NCBI GenBank assembly: GCA_021904315.1 | Contig: CM038913.1 | Span: 6,199,958-6,263,957 of the forward strand | DNA length: 64,000 nt | Direction of reading: 5' to 3' | Source: Sphagnum magellanicum | Lineage: Eukaryota > Streptophyta > Sphagnopsida > Sphagnales > Sphagnaceae | Part shown: positions 46,190 to 57,990 of the stretch, piece after piece | How the letters are laid out: the number at the start of each line of letters is the position of its first letter | How positions within the stretch are numbered: position 1 is the first letter of the stretch | Position numbers and translations under genes: made by a program | The notes under the pieces: model-generated | Databases searched by the model: none | What the model saw: only the letters and a program-made list of their open reading frames with translations | Told to the model about the DNA's origin: nothing

Positions 46190-46790
46190 ACCCTCTATCT
46201 CCATACAAAACCCCCCTTTTTTTTTTTTGACTAAACCTTTATTTCTTGGCAAACCCTTTATATCTTCCTAACTAAACCTCTATCTTTTGGCAAAAATTCC
46301 ATTTCTTCCTTGTTGCATCTTTATTTCTCTGCAAAGCTTTTATTTTTTCTTGGTTAAACTTTTATATCCTTCTAACTAGACCTTTACCTTTTGACAAAAT
46401 CTCTATCTATTTTTTACTAAACTTTTATTTATTAACAAAACCTTTATATCTTTCTAATTAAATGTTTATTTTGGAAAAAATCTCTATCTCTCCTTGGCAA
46501 AACCTTGATATTTTCATAGCTAAACCTCTTCCTTTTCACAAAACTATATTTTTTTGACAAAAATTCTACCTTTTGACAAAAATTCTATCTTTTCTTGGCA
46601 CAACTTTTATATTTTTCTAACTAAACCTTTTTTTTTATAGCAAAATACCTATATCTTCTCAATTAAACCTTTATATATTCTTGACTAAACCTCAAATTTT
46701 TCATATATATATATAAACTAAACCTTCACCTCTTAACAAAACTTCACTACTTCATAACTAAATTCCTACCTTTCAGTAAAACATTTTTAC
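46190..46790. repeat. Degenerate short tandem repeat (aaacctttatatcttc / aaacctctatcttttggc)
   Basis: About 600 bases built from variants of two short phrases, 'ctaactaaacctttat' and 'ctatcttttggcaaaa', repeating every 30-45 bp with higher-order spacing of about 65-100 bp. Highly diverged. Confidence 0.7.
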
Positions 46791-48799
46791 CAACTTGAGG
46801 TGGGCATTGCCGATTGGTCAAATTTGAAGTGAGCTAGAAAAAGTTATTTATATCAATATTGTATTATTTTAATTTTGTGGCATTATGAATAAAATTTTGT
46901 AATTTAAATGGGGATATCCTAAATTTTTTCCCATATTCATTTGTTGCAATCAAGTCTACATTCAAATGAAGATATTGCATTTTGTCAATTATCTTCAATT
47001 TAAACCTACCAATACAATGGTTGTGAATTTTGGAATGTTACCCTAATGCAATTATTGCATTCATGAATCTCTATGCCTAATGTTTGATATCTACTTTTTA
47101 AAATGTTTGTATTGTCATTTGAGGTGTAAAAATAATTGGTGTGAATGGGAGAACATTGTTATAATACTAACCAATTATATTGGAAAGAAATGAATATTAT
47201 GTCACTTTATTACATCTATGAAAAAAAAGATTATGGTGATTTTTTTAATGTATGTAATAATAAAATTTAAGTTTGGGCAAATTTTCACACTATGGCAACA
47301 AAAATGCACCCAATCTAAATTGGACAAAGCAATTGTAGCATTGCAAAACTTTTATTTCACTATCTAACCTCTAGCCAAATTAGGTTGCTTCTTCTTTTTC
47401 AAATTTGGCTTAATTTCAATCCACCTATTTGAAAAAATGAAAAAAGAAAACCCTTGAAATAATTAACATTTGTAACAATCATTAATATTATTTTACACAA
47501 TATATTCAATTTTTCACAATGTTTAAATAATAGATATAAATAATATAACTATAAGTTAATAGAAACAAGATCATAATATTTGTAGATTTTGGATTATGAA
47601 AATTTCAAATTGATAGCTTTTTTAATCTAGATTTTTTTTCCTCATCCAAAGGGTTTTTATTAAATGACCCCTCATAACGAATTTTTATTATTTATTTGAA
47701 TCTTTGAAATAAATTTAATATTCTTTAACACAAATAATAGTTGTACAAAAATAAACATGAATTTTGAAAATGATTGTGATATCCTAGTATGTTAGTAGTT
47801 TTGACATGAATTATATTATTTATTAGATTTGTTGAAATTTTCAAAAGATATTTTTCTTTCAAAACCTAAATTTTGTGGAGGAGATTAATGATTCTTTTAC
47901 AGTGTTTTGAAAATATTTCAGCCTTGACCGAAATTATTTATTTATTCGACAAATATGTGTTGAAACTACCATTATACCATAGTATATGAGATTTCAAAGA
48001 AGAAAAAAATGTGGATATGGGTGTGTAGTAAACTTAAACCTTTATCTTGTTCCGCACAATGTGATAATAAAAGTTATATTAAATTTTTTTGAAAATTTAA
48101 TCAATAATATTTCAATATCTTTTAATTATTCAACATTATTATATTGATTGATATTAAATATTGCAAGATGAAATTTGAAACATATTACTGAATATGAATT
48201 TGTTCAATAATTGATCAATATTTACATGAATAATTTAAGTATCAATATACATAATAATGATATTTAAAATTAGTTACTCAAATTTTGATATGTTGAATAT
48301 TCAAATAGTTCAAATTTTTATTCCACAATTCTTAAATGTAGGTCAAAACATTATTAAACCACTTTGGTGCATTACCCACCTACCTCTTCATCCCTCCATT
48401 GAAGTGCCTTACAATCATTGAAAATGATAAAAATAACCAAATGCAAGTATTACATGGCACTTCTCATAATTGATTTTAAAGCAAAATATAAGGTCTTGAT
48501 GAAAATACATGCTAACCCCCAAATGTGGGTATTGCATTTGAGCTTAATATTTCCAATGATTCCATTTTGACTTTGGCCCATTTAATGCATAATGTATAGT
48601 TAGGGATATTTAATTTCTTGGGCTGAAATGAATATAGGCATTTTAGGAAGGCTAAGGAAGTGTTTATGACACTAGATGTTTCTTGCAACCCATTCTTTAG
48701 ATATTAGATATAATCAAAGCATAAAATATTTAAGTAGGACTTCAAGGTTGTGTTCAAATATATATATATAGCAAGTTCAATTCATTTGTTCTTTTTTGA
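46791..48799. other. Very AT-rich spacer with scattered ATGCAA-TTGCAT motifs
   Basis: No gene recognised. Variants of the palindromic motif ATGCAAgtaTTGCAT appear near 46,974, 47,044, 48,441 and 48,522, linking it to the cluster at 53.0-53.5 kb. Confidence 0.45.
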
Positions 48800-49790
48800 A
48801 AGGAAGTGGAAACATATCTCAATATGAAAGGTGAGATCAATACTCTTTTTTTCCTTATTTAGATTTTTTATTTCAATAAATTCCAATTTCTTATAAGTAT
48901 TTTTTCATAATTGTATACCATTTTTATTTATTAAAATAATTTCCACCATTCATTTACCTTTTAGGGTTTATTAGTTGATGTTTTGCAAGATTAGGATTTG
49001 TAGACATGTGAAGATAACCCATGTTTAACTATGTTCCCATTTTAAAATAAAAGTAGCTCAATTTTTAAATTCATAATTATTGGGCTTCAATAGGAAAGGT
49101 GGGGTATTACACTTATAATTTGAAAAAACACATTGAAGGTTGGATTTTTTTTTTAAGGAGAATGGAAAAAACTTTCAATATAAAAGGTAAAGGTTTAATT
49201 GTTATTTTTGCTTCATTAAAGGATTTTTTATTTCATGATTAACATTTTTATTTATTTTTGTTTATTAAAATAATTGTTTCCAATGCATATACGACTTGTA
49301 GGGTTTAAGTTGTGTATTTGTATGGAAGATTAAGGTTTGCATAAATGTGAAGGTAATGCATGTTTAACCATGATCAAGTTTTAATATTTATGAAAGTAGA
49401 TTAGTTTATATATTGAGCTCATAATAATTGAACCTCAAGAGAAAGGTGGGGTGGTACTCTTGTAAATCAAAGAAACGCATTGAATGTTGGATCCAACTTG
49501 TAAAACAACAAAAAAAACTTTCAATTAAAATAATAACAATAGCAATTCTAATTTTTTTTTATTAAAGGTTTTTGTGTCATGAAGTTTCATTTTTTTTCTT
49601 GAATTATTTTTCTTGTTAAAATCAAATTTAAATAATATTTGTGTATTTTCATTTTATTTTTGTTTATTAAAGTGATTGTTGGTGATGTACATCCCAATTG
49701 GAAGGTTTAGATTGTGTATTGGTATGGAAGATTAAAGTTTGCCAACATGTGGGTGTAATGCATGTTTATCCATGTTTATAGATTTTGACA
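48800..49790 (+). repeat. Three-copy ~340-400-bp degenerate tandem repeat
   Basis: The order 'agggttta', 'gtgtatt.gtatggaagatta', 'ggtttgc..acatgtgaaggtaa', 'gcatgtttaacca' occurs near 48,962, 49,300 and 49,703. The first two copies are followed by 'gaaaggtggggt' and 'cattgaa(g/t)gttgga'. The first copy is the most diverged. Confidence 0.7.
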
Positions 49791-49832
49791 TGGGTTCCAT
49801 CCTTGTAGGGCAAATTTTGGAAAGTCATAATC

Positions 49833-52560
49833 ATGGGACAAACTCCCAAATCTCAAAGTATAGAAGTCCAAAACCCCTCAAAGTTGCCATTTTCAAACAT
49901 GGATTGGTGTGAAAAAATGGTGAGTGATATGGAGGTACAAACAAGCTCTCCATTGAGTGTGCATATATATCACATGCATGTGTTCATGAATTCTTGGAAG
50001 GTGAATGAGGTGATTTGCATACCCTAGTAGAGTGGAACATTTTTAAAAATGTGCCCATGCAAAGGAATATCAAGAACTCAACAATTAAACACCACCTTGG
50101 GCATACTTGATAAATGTCATATTCCATACCTTTGTCATTTGATGTTAATATGTTACATTTCACACAAGTAGGTTAGGTGTCTCAATCACATGAATGTTTT
50201 GTAGTTATGAATGTGGTTATGGCCCAAATGATCATTGCAAAAACCCAAACCAAGAATTATATATGAAAGATGACTGTTTAACCACATTTTCCACCAAACA
50301 ATTGTACATATGGCTCAAGGTTGTGAAGATATTATTTTACCATTGTGCACACACCTGAGAAAATGGTGAACCCGCACATGGCTAACATGATCCTAAATTC
50401 ATGGTTTGCATGTCATAATATGTTCCACAAATGTCCCAAGCTTTTAATGATCATATTTGGACCCAATTGAGCTTGGGTTACACCAAAAAACAAATATACG
50501 ACCAACATAAGGCAATTTGGTGGGCATAGGTCAATGCAGGAGAAGCTATGACACATGATGATTTTATTAAGCAGTAAGTTATTGCCTGTTTGGATGATAA
50601 ACATAAGATAGGAAATTGGCATTTACATAAAAACTTGGTCATTTCTATTCAAACATGGGCATTTAATCATTTTGAAAATGATTTTCATTTCCAAGATGCG
50701 GATGAAGTAAATGGGATTGAAATTTCATTCGCAATTGGGATTCAAATTCTTGTGCAATTGCAATCTATGATCTCATGCATCCACAGTGAGCCGATCTCAA
50801 TGGACGCCACATTTGTCACCAATGATGTGAAATTTCATTTGTTCACATTGATTATGTTTCATGCACATTACATTGGAATGCTGGTGGCTTTGATTATGAC
50901 ATGTTGAAAAAAAATGTGAAGATTTGGTGGAATGGTTAACTCCACTTAAGGTAGAGCTTTTATCATACATGCCTAAGTGGAAACAATTTTTTTCATTGTT
51001 GATGATGCCCCACAAGAATTGTGTGCATTATGGTGAATCTTATTTTCCTTCCATCATTGATTTGTTTATTCGAATGTTTTAATGTGCATGATTTGGATCT
51101 ATGCTAACATAATAATGTTGACCATTTTATTATATGCATGCATAGGACTATGTGGAGCTAAGATGATGTGCCCATTTTCCTTTGTGCATAGCATGCTTTG
51201 AAGGCATGGTGTTTACTACCAATGGAAAAAATCAAGGATAAAAAAGGGTAGATTGCAACATTTGATAACCTACATGAGGTCATGTACATGTCCATCAACC
51301 CATATGAAACCATTGAATCCTTAAAAGATTGTGGGTGATAAAAAGTGATTGAAAGCTTTGAATGACATGGGCTAGCTAATGAATCATAGACATGATAATT
51401 TTGGGCTTACTATTGTCCATTTGGTATGTTAGTGCACTTTCATTATTGCATTATTATTATTCTACAGATGCAACTTTTTCATTCCTTGAGTTATTCTATA
51501 AACAATGCAACCTATACTTTTTCCTGCACTATATATGTTGTTGGATAATTGTGGATGGTTGGTTTTTAATGACTACCACATTTTGACCAAGATACACAAA
51601 TAAATATAGAATCTTAGCATGGAGCATTGAAGCATTATTTTTCCCATGAGACTAAGGGATTTAGAAGGAGTTTCATTGATTGATTAGTATGGAGGTTAAC
51701 CACAACAATAACAAGACACTACATGCACATGACGGGAATGAAGAAATGAGATTTTATAAAAAATAAAGTCATGGAATGCATCATCAAAGTAAGCATCGAG
51801 AAGGTGCCATTAATCCCACCCACTCATATTTTCCAACCCACCTTCGAAGGTGACGAGGATGGTAATATTTGGATGGTTAAAAATCAACAACATTCGAATG
51901 TCATGTACAAAGTTCAATCCCCTTTCATCAAATATGCATTTTGCACATGTGAATGGGTGATTTGTGAAATTTTTTGCAAACATAAAGTTCTCAAGTTTTC
52001 TTAACAAGTATTGATCTTACCAAAGAGAATATCATGAAATATTGTGGAACATGGTTTGGATCCAATCATAGAGGATTCTAAACCATGTTTGTGGATACGA
52101 GGTATTTGCAACTTGCACTACTACAAAATGTGGGTGCAAGTCACTAGTCCCCATTCCCTAAATTAGTGAATTCATTACTCTCCAACTAGTCCATGTTTAC
52201 TAAGACCAGTGAATTCACTCAAAATTTAATGAAAGCACTTGGCATACATGGACGCCTTTTGTTGTTCAATCGATGTTGAAGGCTTGGATGATAAGGATAA
52301 TCAAAATATTCAAGTCAAAAAACTGGGAATCATTAACATTGGAGGGTTCATGACCATGAATGTTGACATCCATAATACAAATGAAGATTCAAACATAGTT
52401 AACAAGCTTGAAATTTCACTTGCACCCATGGAGAGAACATTATCTTGATTACAAAATGAAATGCACAAGATCACCAATGGATGCAAAGAAAGTGGAGTCT
52501 AGTTCTATACAACCATGCCACATCATTATTGAAAGTTATTGCATCAAATATTCGAAACAT
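49833..52560 (+). pseudogene. Decayed Mutator-like (MULE) transposase with SWIM zinc finger
   Basis: Fragments on the plus strand in shifting frames read as a MULE transposase. There is an N-terminal part from 49,833. A core frame at 50,590-50,907 carries 'SMDATFVTNDVKFHLFTL', the first catalytic Asp region, and 'CEDLVEWLTPLK' follows at about 50,915. 'HEVMYMSINP' lies near 51,275 and 'GALKHYFSHE' near 51,620. Open frame 51,771-52,004 contains 'TFEGDEDGNIWMV' and a C-T-C...C-K-H SWIM signature ('FCTCEWVICEIFCKHK'). Many stops and shifts show it is inactive. A small MITE (52,118-52,220) interrupts the 3' part, and the tail resumes at 52,239-52,448. Related SWIM-type transposases gave rise to FAR1/FHY3 regulators, but this copy is plainly a relic. 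Terminal inverted repeats were not identified. Confidence 0.75.
52118..52220 (-). mobile_element. Small MITE, family C, copy nested in the MULE relic
   Basis: Begins CTACTACAAAATGTGGGTGCAAG. This matches the reverse complement of the right end of the element at 53,516-53,666 (CTACTACAAAAATGTGTGTGC), followed by shared 'cactagtcc' and 'agtgaattcatt' phrases. The far end is not clear. It separates two protein-like parts of the MULE relic. Confidence 0.6.
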
Positions 52561-53016
52561 TTGATTTATTTGAACCAATGAATCATTGCATTCAAGAATG
52601 GGCTTTCAAGGTGTGGATGATGGCATGAGAAACTCAATTAATTTAATGAAAAATTGACATGAATCCATGTTCAAACATGTAGATATTCATAAGAAGAGAG
52701 ATCATGACTAGATAATGTTCAAAATGTTGAAGACTTATGCATGAATATCCATGACACCATGTTGAAATCCCTTATCCATTAACCATTTCAATAGTACAAT
52801 ATTTGGTGTGTTGATTTATTTTATCATTATTATTAGTGATAAGTGTTAGTGCCCATTAAATGAATGCTACATGACAATAAAATTCCTTGCACCATTTATA
52901 AGGTTTGAACATGTTGCATTTAATTTACCTTTAGAAAGAAGCAATATTTTTTATCATAATTGATTGCCCATGGAGTTTCCAAACACATATGAAAAAATAA
53001 TAGTATAAAAACACAC
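52561..53016. other. AT-rich spacer, no gene recognised
   Basis: No domain-bearing frame or repeat family recognised. Confidence 0.4.
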
Positions 53017-53455
53017 ATGCAAGTATTGCATAATCAATGTCAAAAATGTGAATTTGAACTGACCAATTGAAGGAATAAAATGAGGTTTTAATGAAAATGA
53101 CCATATGCAAGTATTGAAATTGGTTTGTGGGCATTGTGGCAGTCTACAAAAACCCAAATGCAAGTATTGCAATACATGTGTATGAACTTTAATAATTGTA
53201 TGAAGGTATCAAGAAGGTTTAATGATGCACACAATGAAGGTCATCATGTGCTAGCATCATATATTACCAATATTTCATTTGTTCAATTTGATCAATATTC
53301 ACATGAATGCAGGTATTACACTTTTGATTTGATTCCACGTAATGAAGGATTTCAGATAAAATGTGGGTATTGCAAATAAGTTGACATTTGTCACTAAAAT
53401 AACATTTATCTTTTGGGATACAAAATAAGTTGAATTTCATAAGCAAGTATTGCAC
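53017..53455 (+). repeat. Cluster of palindromic ATGCAAgtaTTGCAT motifs
   Basis: Exact or near copies of ATGCAAGTATTGCAT start at 53,017 (exact), 53,105, 53,158, 53,307, 53,361 and 53,441. The arms ATGCAA/TTGCAT are complementary around a GTA centre. Spacing is roughly 50-150 bp with AT-rich, loosely similar filler, so this may be the conserved core of a diverged satellite. Confidence 0.7.
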
Positions 53456-53515
53456 AAAATGATTTGATATTTTTTTAGTGTTTACCTATGGAATCATTTG
53501 AAGAATCAATATACA

Positions 53516-53666
53516 CTACAACAAAATGTGTCCCTATACGCCAAATGATTTCACTGGATTTTGAACGAATTGATTAGTCCTAGTGAACGAGACCTAACGG
53601 GGATGTAGTGAATTCATTGATTTAATGAACTAGGACTAATGAATTGCACACACATTTTTGTAGTAG
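53516..53666 (+). mobile_element. Small MITE, family C, complete copy
   Basis: About 150 bp. The left end CTACAACAAAATGTGT and the right end (reverse complement CTACAAAAATGTGT) form terminal inverted repeats. The left end reads CACTAC, as in CACTA-type elements, but the right end does not finish GTAGTG and no clear target duplication is visible. The superfamily (CACTA or hAT-like) is open. No coding capacity. Confidence 0.7.
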
Positions 53667-53669
53667 ATT

Positions 53670-54779
53670 ATAGTGATAACATTTCAATTTTGATATTAAA
53701 AAACATGGCAAAAAAAATATTATTCGTTTTTCTTTTCCCACTACAAGTTTTGCTTGTTAATAGAAGTCACCAAAAATACCCCACCTTCCTCTCCATGTGA
53801 GAGGAAGGTGGGGTGAACCTAAACTCAATCTTAAATGAATTTTTAAAAAAATGTTTAAAGAAAATCATACCTTTTTTAACCTCTTGGGCTATGTTTGTCA
53901 AAACTAACATATCATCATTAGTAATTTAGCTACTCCAATTGAATGAAATGTTTTATGAACCAACCTCTCATGTTTATAATAGGCTTTGTAGTTGGGGGTT
54001 GAATGGGGTCTTTTATAGGTGGGTGAATGTGCATTTCACGTACAAAACAACTAAAATTATTATTTTTGTTAAGGGTATTGCATCACTAGAAATGACATTA
54101 AACCATGATATTATTAAGGTACTATGTTGACTATAAAGATTCAACAAATGACCCACAATTTATTTAACTATTTCAAGAAATATAATTGATAACAAAAACC
54201 CTACCTTCATTTTCCAATGGATAATGAAAATGGGATGAAGTTAAAATTATAGTTCTATCCAACTTGAAAGGATTTGCAAACATTGAAAATAGATGGAACT
54301 AGAAGGGTTTTAGAAATAATACATACTTGGTGCCAATAGAAATAATGCATCAAGTGGTTTACAAGTCACAATGGCTAAACATGACAATGTAACAAATGCA
54401 TTCATTCATTACAACCTTTTAAGAGGTGACATTGTTTCAAAGTTTCTAGCTTGCATAAGATTATTAATCACAACACCAACAAATGCATGAGGCATAAGAA
54501 CAAAAGATAAAATCTTGAAAAAAAATTAAGAAAAAAAGGAGTTCAATGCATGCCCCTTTGGTAGATTCTTTTGGAAAAACATTTCCAACAAAAACAATAA
54601 GGCGAGCTTGAAGTTCCCAAGCAAAAAATTTCCAAAATTTTAAAGGAAAATAACCTAGAACGATTTTCCTTAAAAATTACAAAAATTTGAAAAGTTTTGA
54701 AAAATATTTTCCAAGAAACCCCCAAATTATTTTACAACAAATAAAGGACATGTTGACCTTTTAGTTCTTGGCACATGTT
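53670..54779. other. AT-rich spacer, no gene recognised
   Basis: Contains 'ccaccttcctctccatgtgagaggaaggtgggg' around 53,782-53,814, a short hairpin with arms of about 13 bp (ccaccttcctctc / gagaggaaggtgg). No gene. Confidence 0.5.
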
Positions 54780-55290
54780 TATTTTTAAAAAAAAGAGAGC
54801 TCTATGCCATTGCCCAAAGAAAAAACTCAAAATTCATTTTAATTTTTAAAAAATTCAATTTACTTCCCTAGTGATGGCATCAAAGGAACCTTTGCTACCA
54901 TCCTCTAGGAATTTTGGGCTCCTTTGTAAGTTCTTTTAATTTTTTTGAAAAATAAAATAGAGAACATGAAGCTCCTTGGCAATGGCGGCAAAGTGCCACC
55001 AATGCCATGGAATTTCTAGGTCCCCCACACATTCTTTTTTTTAATTGAGAAAAATAGAAAATAGGGAAGCTCTTCAACAATGGAAATAAAATAACTTTTT
55101 CCATCATCATTGAACATTTCAAAAATAAAATAAAATAGGAGCTCCAAATTCCTTATTGATGGCAATATAGGTTCTTTTGCCACTATCCCCAAGGAACTTT
55201 GAGTTTTATTGAAAGTTCAATAAATTTAAATAAAAAATAAGGAGCACATAACTCTTTGGCAATGGCAATTTTAGGAAGTGTGTGCCATTT
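54780..55290. repeat. Degenerate ~100-bp tandem repeat
   Basis: Units share 'gctccttggcaatggc', 'ccaccatccccaaggaattttgggctcc' and 'gaaaaataaaatag' type phrases. They recur from about 54,800 at roughly 100-bp steps (near 54,870, 54,970, 55,070, 55,140 and 55,245). Heavily diverged. The minus-strand frames through it are not convincing genes. Confidence 0.65.
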
Positions 55291-56292
55291 AGTTACAACT
55301 TGGGGGTGAGAACATGCTTTTAAGTTGACCTTTTGGTGATTGATGTTTGCCAACCAATGTGAAACCCTAGGTAAAAAACCATGTGTTTTCCTACAGATGA
55401 TTTTATTGTCATAATAAGCTTGGGGGGCCGTGATTGGTGTGCTTACTGGTTTGGCATGGGACAAGGCTACCACTCAATTTTGATCATTGAATATGTCATG
55501 TTTAACATTTAGTTTGCTTAAACATATTGACTAGGTTTAAACCAAGGTTGGGTTATATTGGGATGTGCAATTGCAAATTTCCATGTGTTTGATCATTATG
55601 ATGTCCCATTGTTTGGTGCTTGGTGTTGCCATGAGATCATGTTGATGATTACTAGATCATTTTTGTCATGTTCACAATGTGCCCAAATGTTGTTGACCTT
55701 ATGAAATGTTTTTGTGAGCATAATTACGCTAACCATACATGTGCAACATCCTTGGCTTTATGTTATAGGAATCATGGTTTAAAAGGTAGGTTAAAGCATA
55801 ATAAGTTCAGCACTCCTTTAGGTTTAATGTAAACTATGATAGGTTCAAAAAACCTTTATTTACTGAAGGTTTTAGGTTGGACACCCAAAATAAGGTTAAT
55901 ATTTGAGTGTAGGAACCACAAGATGAATGGTTGGATCTTCAACATGGTGAGGCTTAACACCAAGTGTGATTCCCTCAATCATTTGTGTTCATAAACATTG
56001 TTCCCAATCTTATCGGGGCATCAATTTCCATTGAGTTGCTAAGGAGGGCATTTAGTTCTAATAATGGGCCTAAGGCACTCACATGGTCACATGTATCATT
56101 TGCATGAGTTGTTTAGAAAACTTAAATAACATACCCTTAAATTTTATCTAGGCAAATGTTGGTTCTTTTAGACTCAAATGGAATACTTGAGTCACATGAT
56201 TTATTTAGGTGGATTAGGGGTTCAAAAGGTCAAGGTTGCATACCTATGTACCTTGTTGGGGTGCTCTAGGAATGCACTTCATATTAACATGA
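55291..56292. other. Spacer, no gene recognised
   Basis: A fragment 'gaggcttaacaccaagtgtga' near 55,952 resembles the right end of MITE H but is too short to call. The sequence may hold upstream parts of the gypsy relic in unreadable form. Confidence 0.4.
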
Positions 56293-57350
56293 GTGCCAAA
56301 TACTTTTGTGGTGTGGACATTGAAAGGTCATAATGCTCTAAATATACGTGATGATGCACCTATTATTACATATCTACAAATAGGTGAAAATTTGACTGGA
56401 TTAACATCTAAGGAATGGGACTGTGTTGTGCATAAGGCTAAGCAATTCAAATGGGAAGGTATTTTCCATTTTGTGAGTGCGGATATATGGATGAGTGGGG
56501 GTGGTGATTCACCCAAAGAAATGTCTGGGCCTTGTGTGGCATGCTCACAAAAAGTTAAGCCATTTTGGGGTCCATCATATTTATAATGTACTCCAAGCAC
56601 AATATTGGTGGCAAGGGATGCAATTACAAGTTCAACAATTTGTGTCTTAGTGTGTGGTGTGTGAATAAATGCAAACATCATTCAATGCACCTAAACCTCA
56701 TTTACAATCATTGCCCATCATGGGGTTTGGGTATCAATGGAGTTTGGATTTTTCTAGTCCATTGAATTTGATAATTCAACATAACTAATATGCGTTGGTT
56801 ATGATTGAACATTCTCAAAATGGTTAGAGTTGGTGCCATTACTAGATCGTAGTAGTGAAGGTGTTGTATATGCATTTTGGATAGGGTGCTTAGTGACTTT
56901 GGGGTTTTAGTTGAAGTATTCATTGACCAAGTTATGAAATTTTGTGGAAAGTTATAAGAATTGTGTGAAAAGGCATTGATTAATCATCCCATTATTTCAC
57001 AAAACCATTTAAAATAAGATGGGTTAGCTAAATGAATGGTGCAAATGATGAAAAGGGGCTTGCAAAAATATGGACTCCAAAAAGGACATACTTGAAATTG
57101 GGACTTACAACTACCATGGCTAATTATGGGGTATAAGTTTAATTGGCAAGTTTATGTTTCATCTTTTTCACCATACTTTTTATTGTTTGGCCATGAGCCC
57201 AAACTATTAATCTCAATTTGATGAGATGTAATGGTAGTAATCAACTTGGATGATCTTAATATGTGGAATCAAGTGTGTGAATATCGAGCTATTGTTTTGA
57301 CATGTTATGCCCATGGCTATGAGAATTTGGCAATTGCCCCACACTAAACT
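56293..57350 (+). pseudogene. Decayed Ty3/gypsy retrotransposon, integrase region
   Basis: Reading across frames, the plus strand gives the end of the RNase H/linker region ('YLQIGENLTGLTSKEW' in frame 56,293-56,586). The integrase zinc-finger area follows with 'QYWWQGMQLQVQQFV' near 56,600. Then come core phrases 'GFGYQWSLDF' near 56,725, 'VMIEHFSKWLELVPL' near 56,798, 'AFLDRVLSDFG' near 56,870 and 'SSFSPYFLLFGHEP' near 57,155. Stops, mostly TGA or TAG where Arg or Gln is expected, and frameshifts are scattered throughout. LTRs, reverse transcriptase and gag were not found in the window, so it is a fragment. Integrase inserts retrotransposon cDNA in active relatives. Confidence 0.72.
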
Positions 57351-57849
57351 ACATTATGTTATACCATTATTTGTGGTTATTGGCTTTAAATCCATAGATT
57401 TGAGTTAGGGGTTATGTGTACATGCAACAAATAACATCAATTACTTTGGATGTGACCATAGGATGTAATTATGCGAATAACAATGGGGTTCATATTTGCA
57501 CATAGCCTACCAAGTTCTTTTCACCTTAAAGCCAAAGTGTTTAGCCATGGTGGATTTTCATTAAGTAATTCAATATTACTATATGGCTTAGGGGCACCTT
57601 AACCCCAAATAGAGGGCCAATTTGGAGATGATGTACTATTCATGGTATTTTCATGTGATGCTTTGTATGGGATGACAACGATAGTTGTAGGCAAAGGAAT
57701 GCACAATGACAATCACATGTGTTTGTTTAGTTGCTCAATTAAATCCTATATAATTAAGATCAACCGAGTTAGCTTAATTATTTGGGTGTATATCTCCTTC
57801 AAATCCAAGTGTGAACAAAATTTAAAATATTCTCTAGATACGATATAAT
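57351..57849. other. Probable degraded tail of the gypsy relic
   Basis: Weakly protein-like text continues past 57,350 but is too broken to assign. A 68-codon frame at 57,642-57,848 has no domain. Confidence 0.3.
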
Positions 57850-57990
57850 CTCAATTTGTGTAATTTTTTTAAATAATTAAAAATTTGGCTTACTACCTAC
57901 AACATGAAAGGATATTAAAAAAATTCTAATTCATGTTTTGAATATTTAAAAATTTGGCTATATTCTTCTAGATGATCACCTATTCAGCAA
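57850..57990. repeat. Relic of repeat block B
   Basis: Two 'aaaaatttggct' phrases and 'agatgatcacc..ttcagcaacatcacaaa' match 7,330-7,390 and parts of 44.6 kb. Confidence 0.4.

Noticed and set aside
53782..53814. Short hairpin as a bacterial-type terminator
   Set aside because: The hairpin is real, but the context is plant spacer DNA, so a Rho-independent terminator has no meaning here.
55183..55473. 97-codon minus-strand frame
   Set aside because: Partly overlaps the degenerate 100-bp repeat and shows no motif.
55950..55975. Fourth MITE H copy
   Set aside because: Only about 18 bases match the right terminal repeat, with no internal or left-end similarity nearby.
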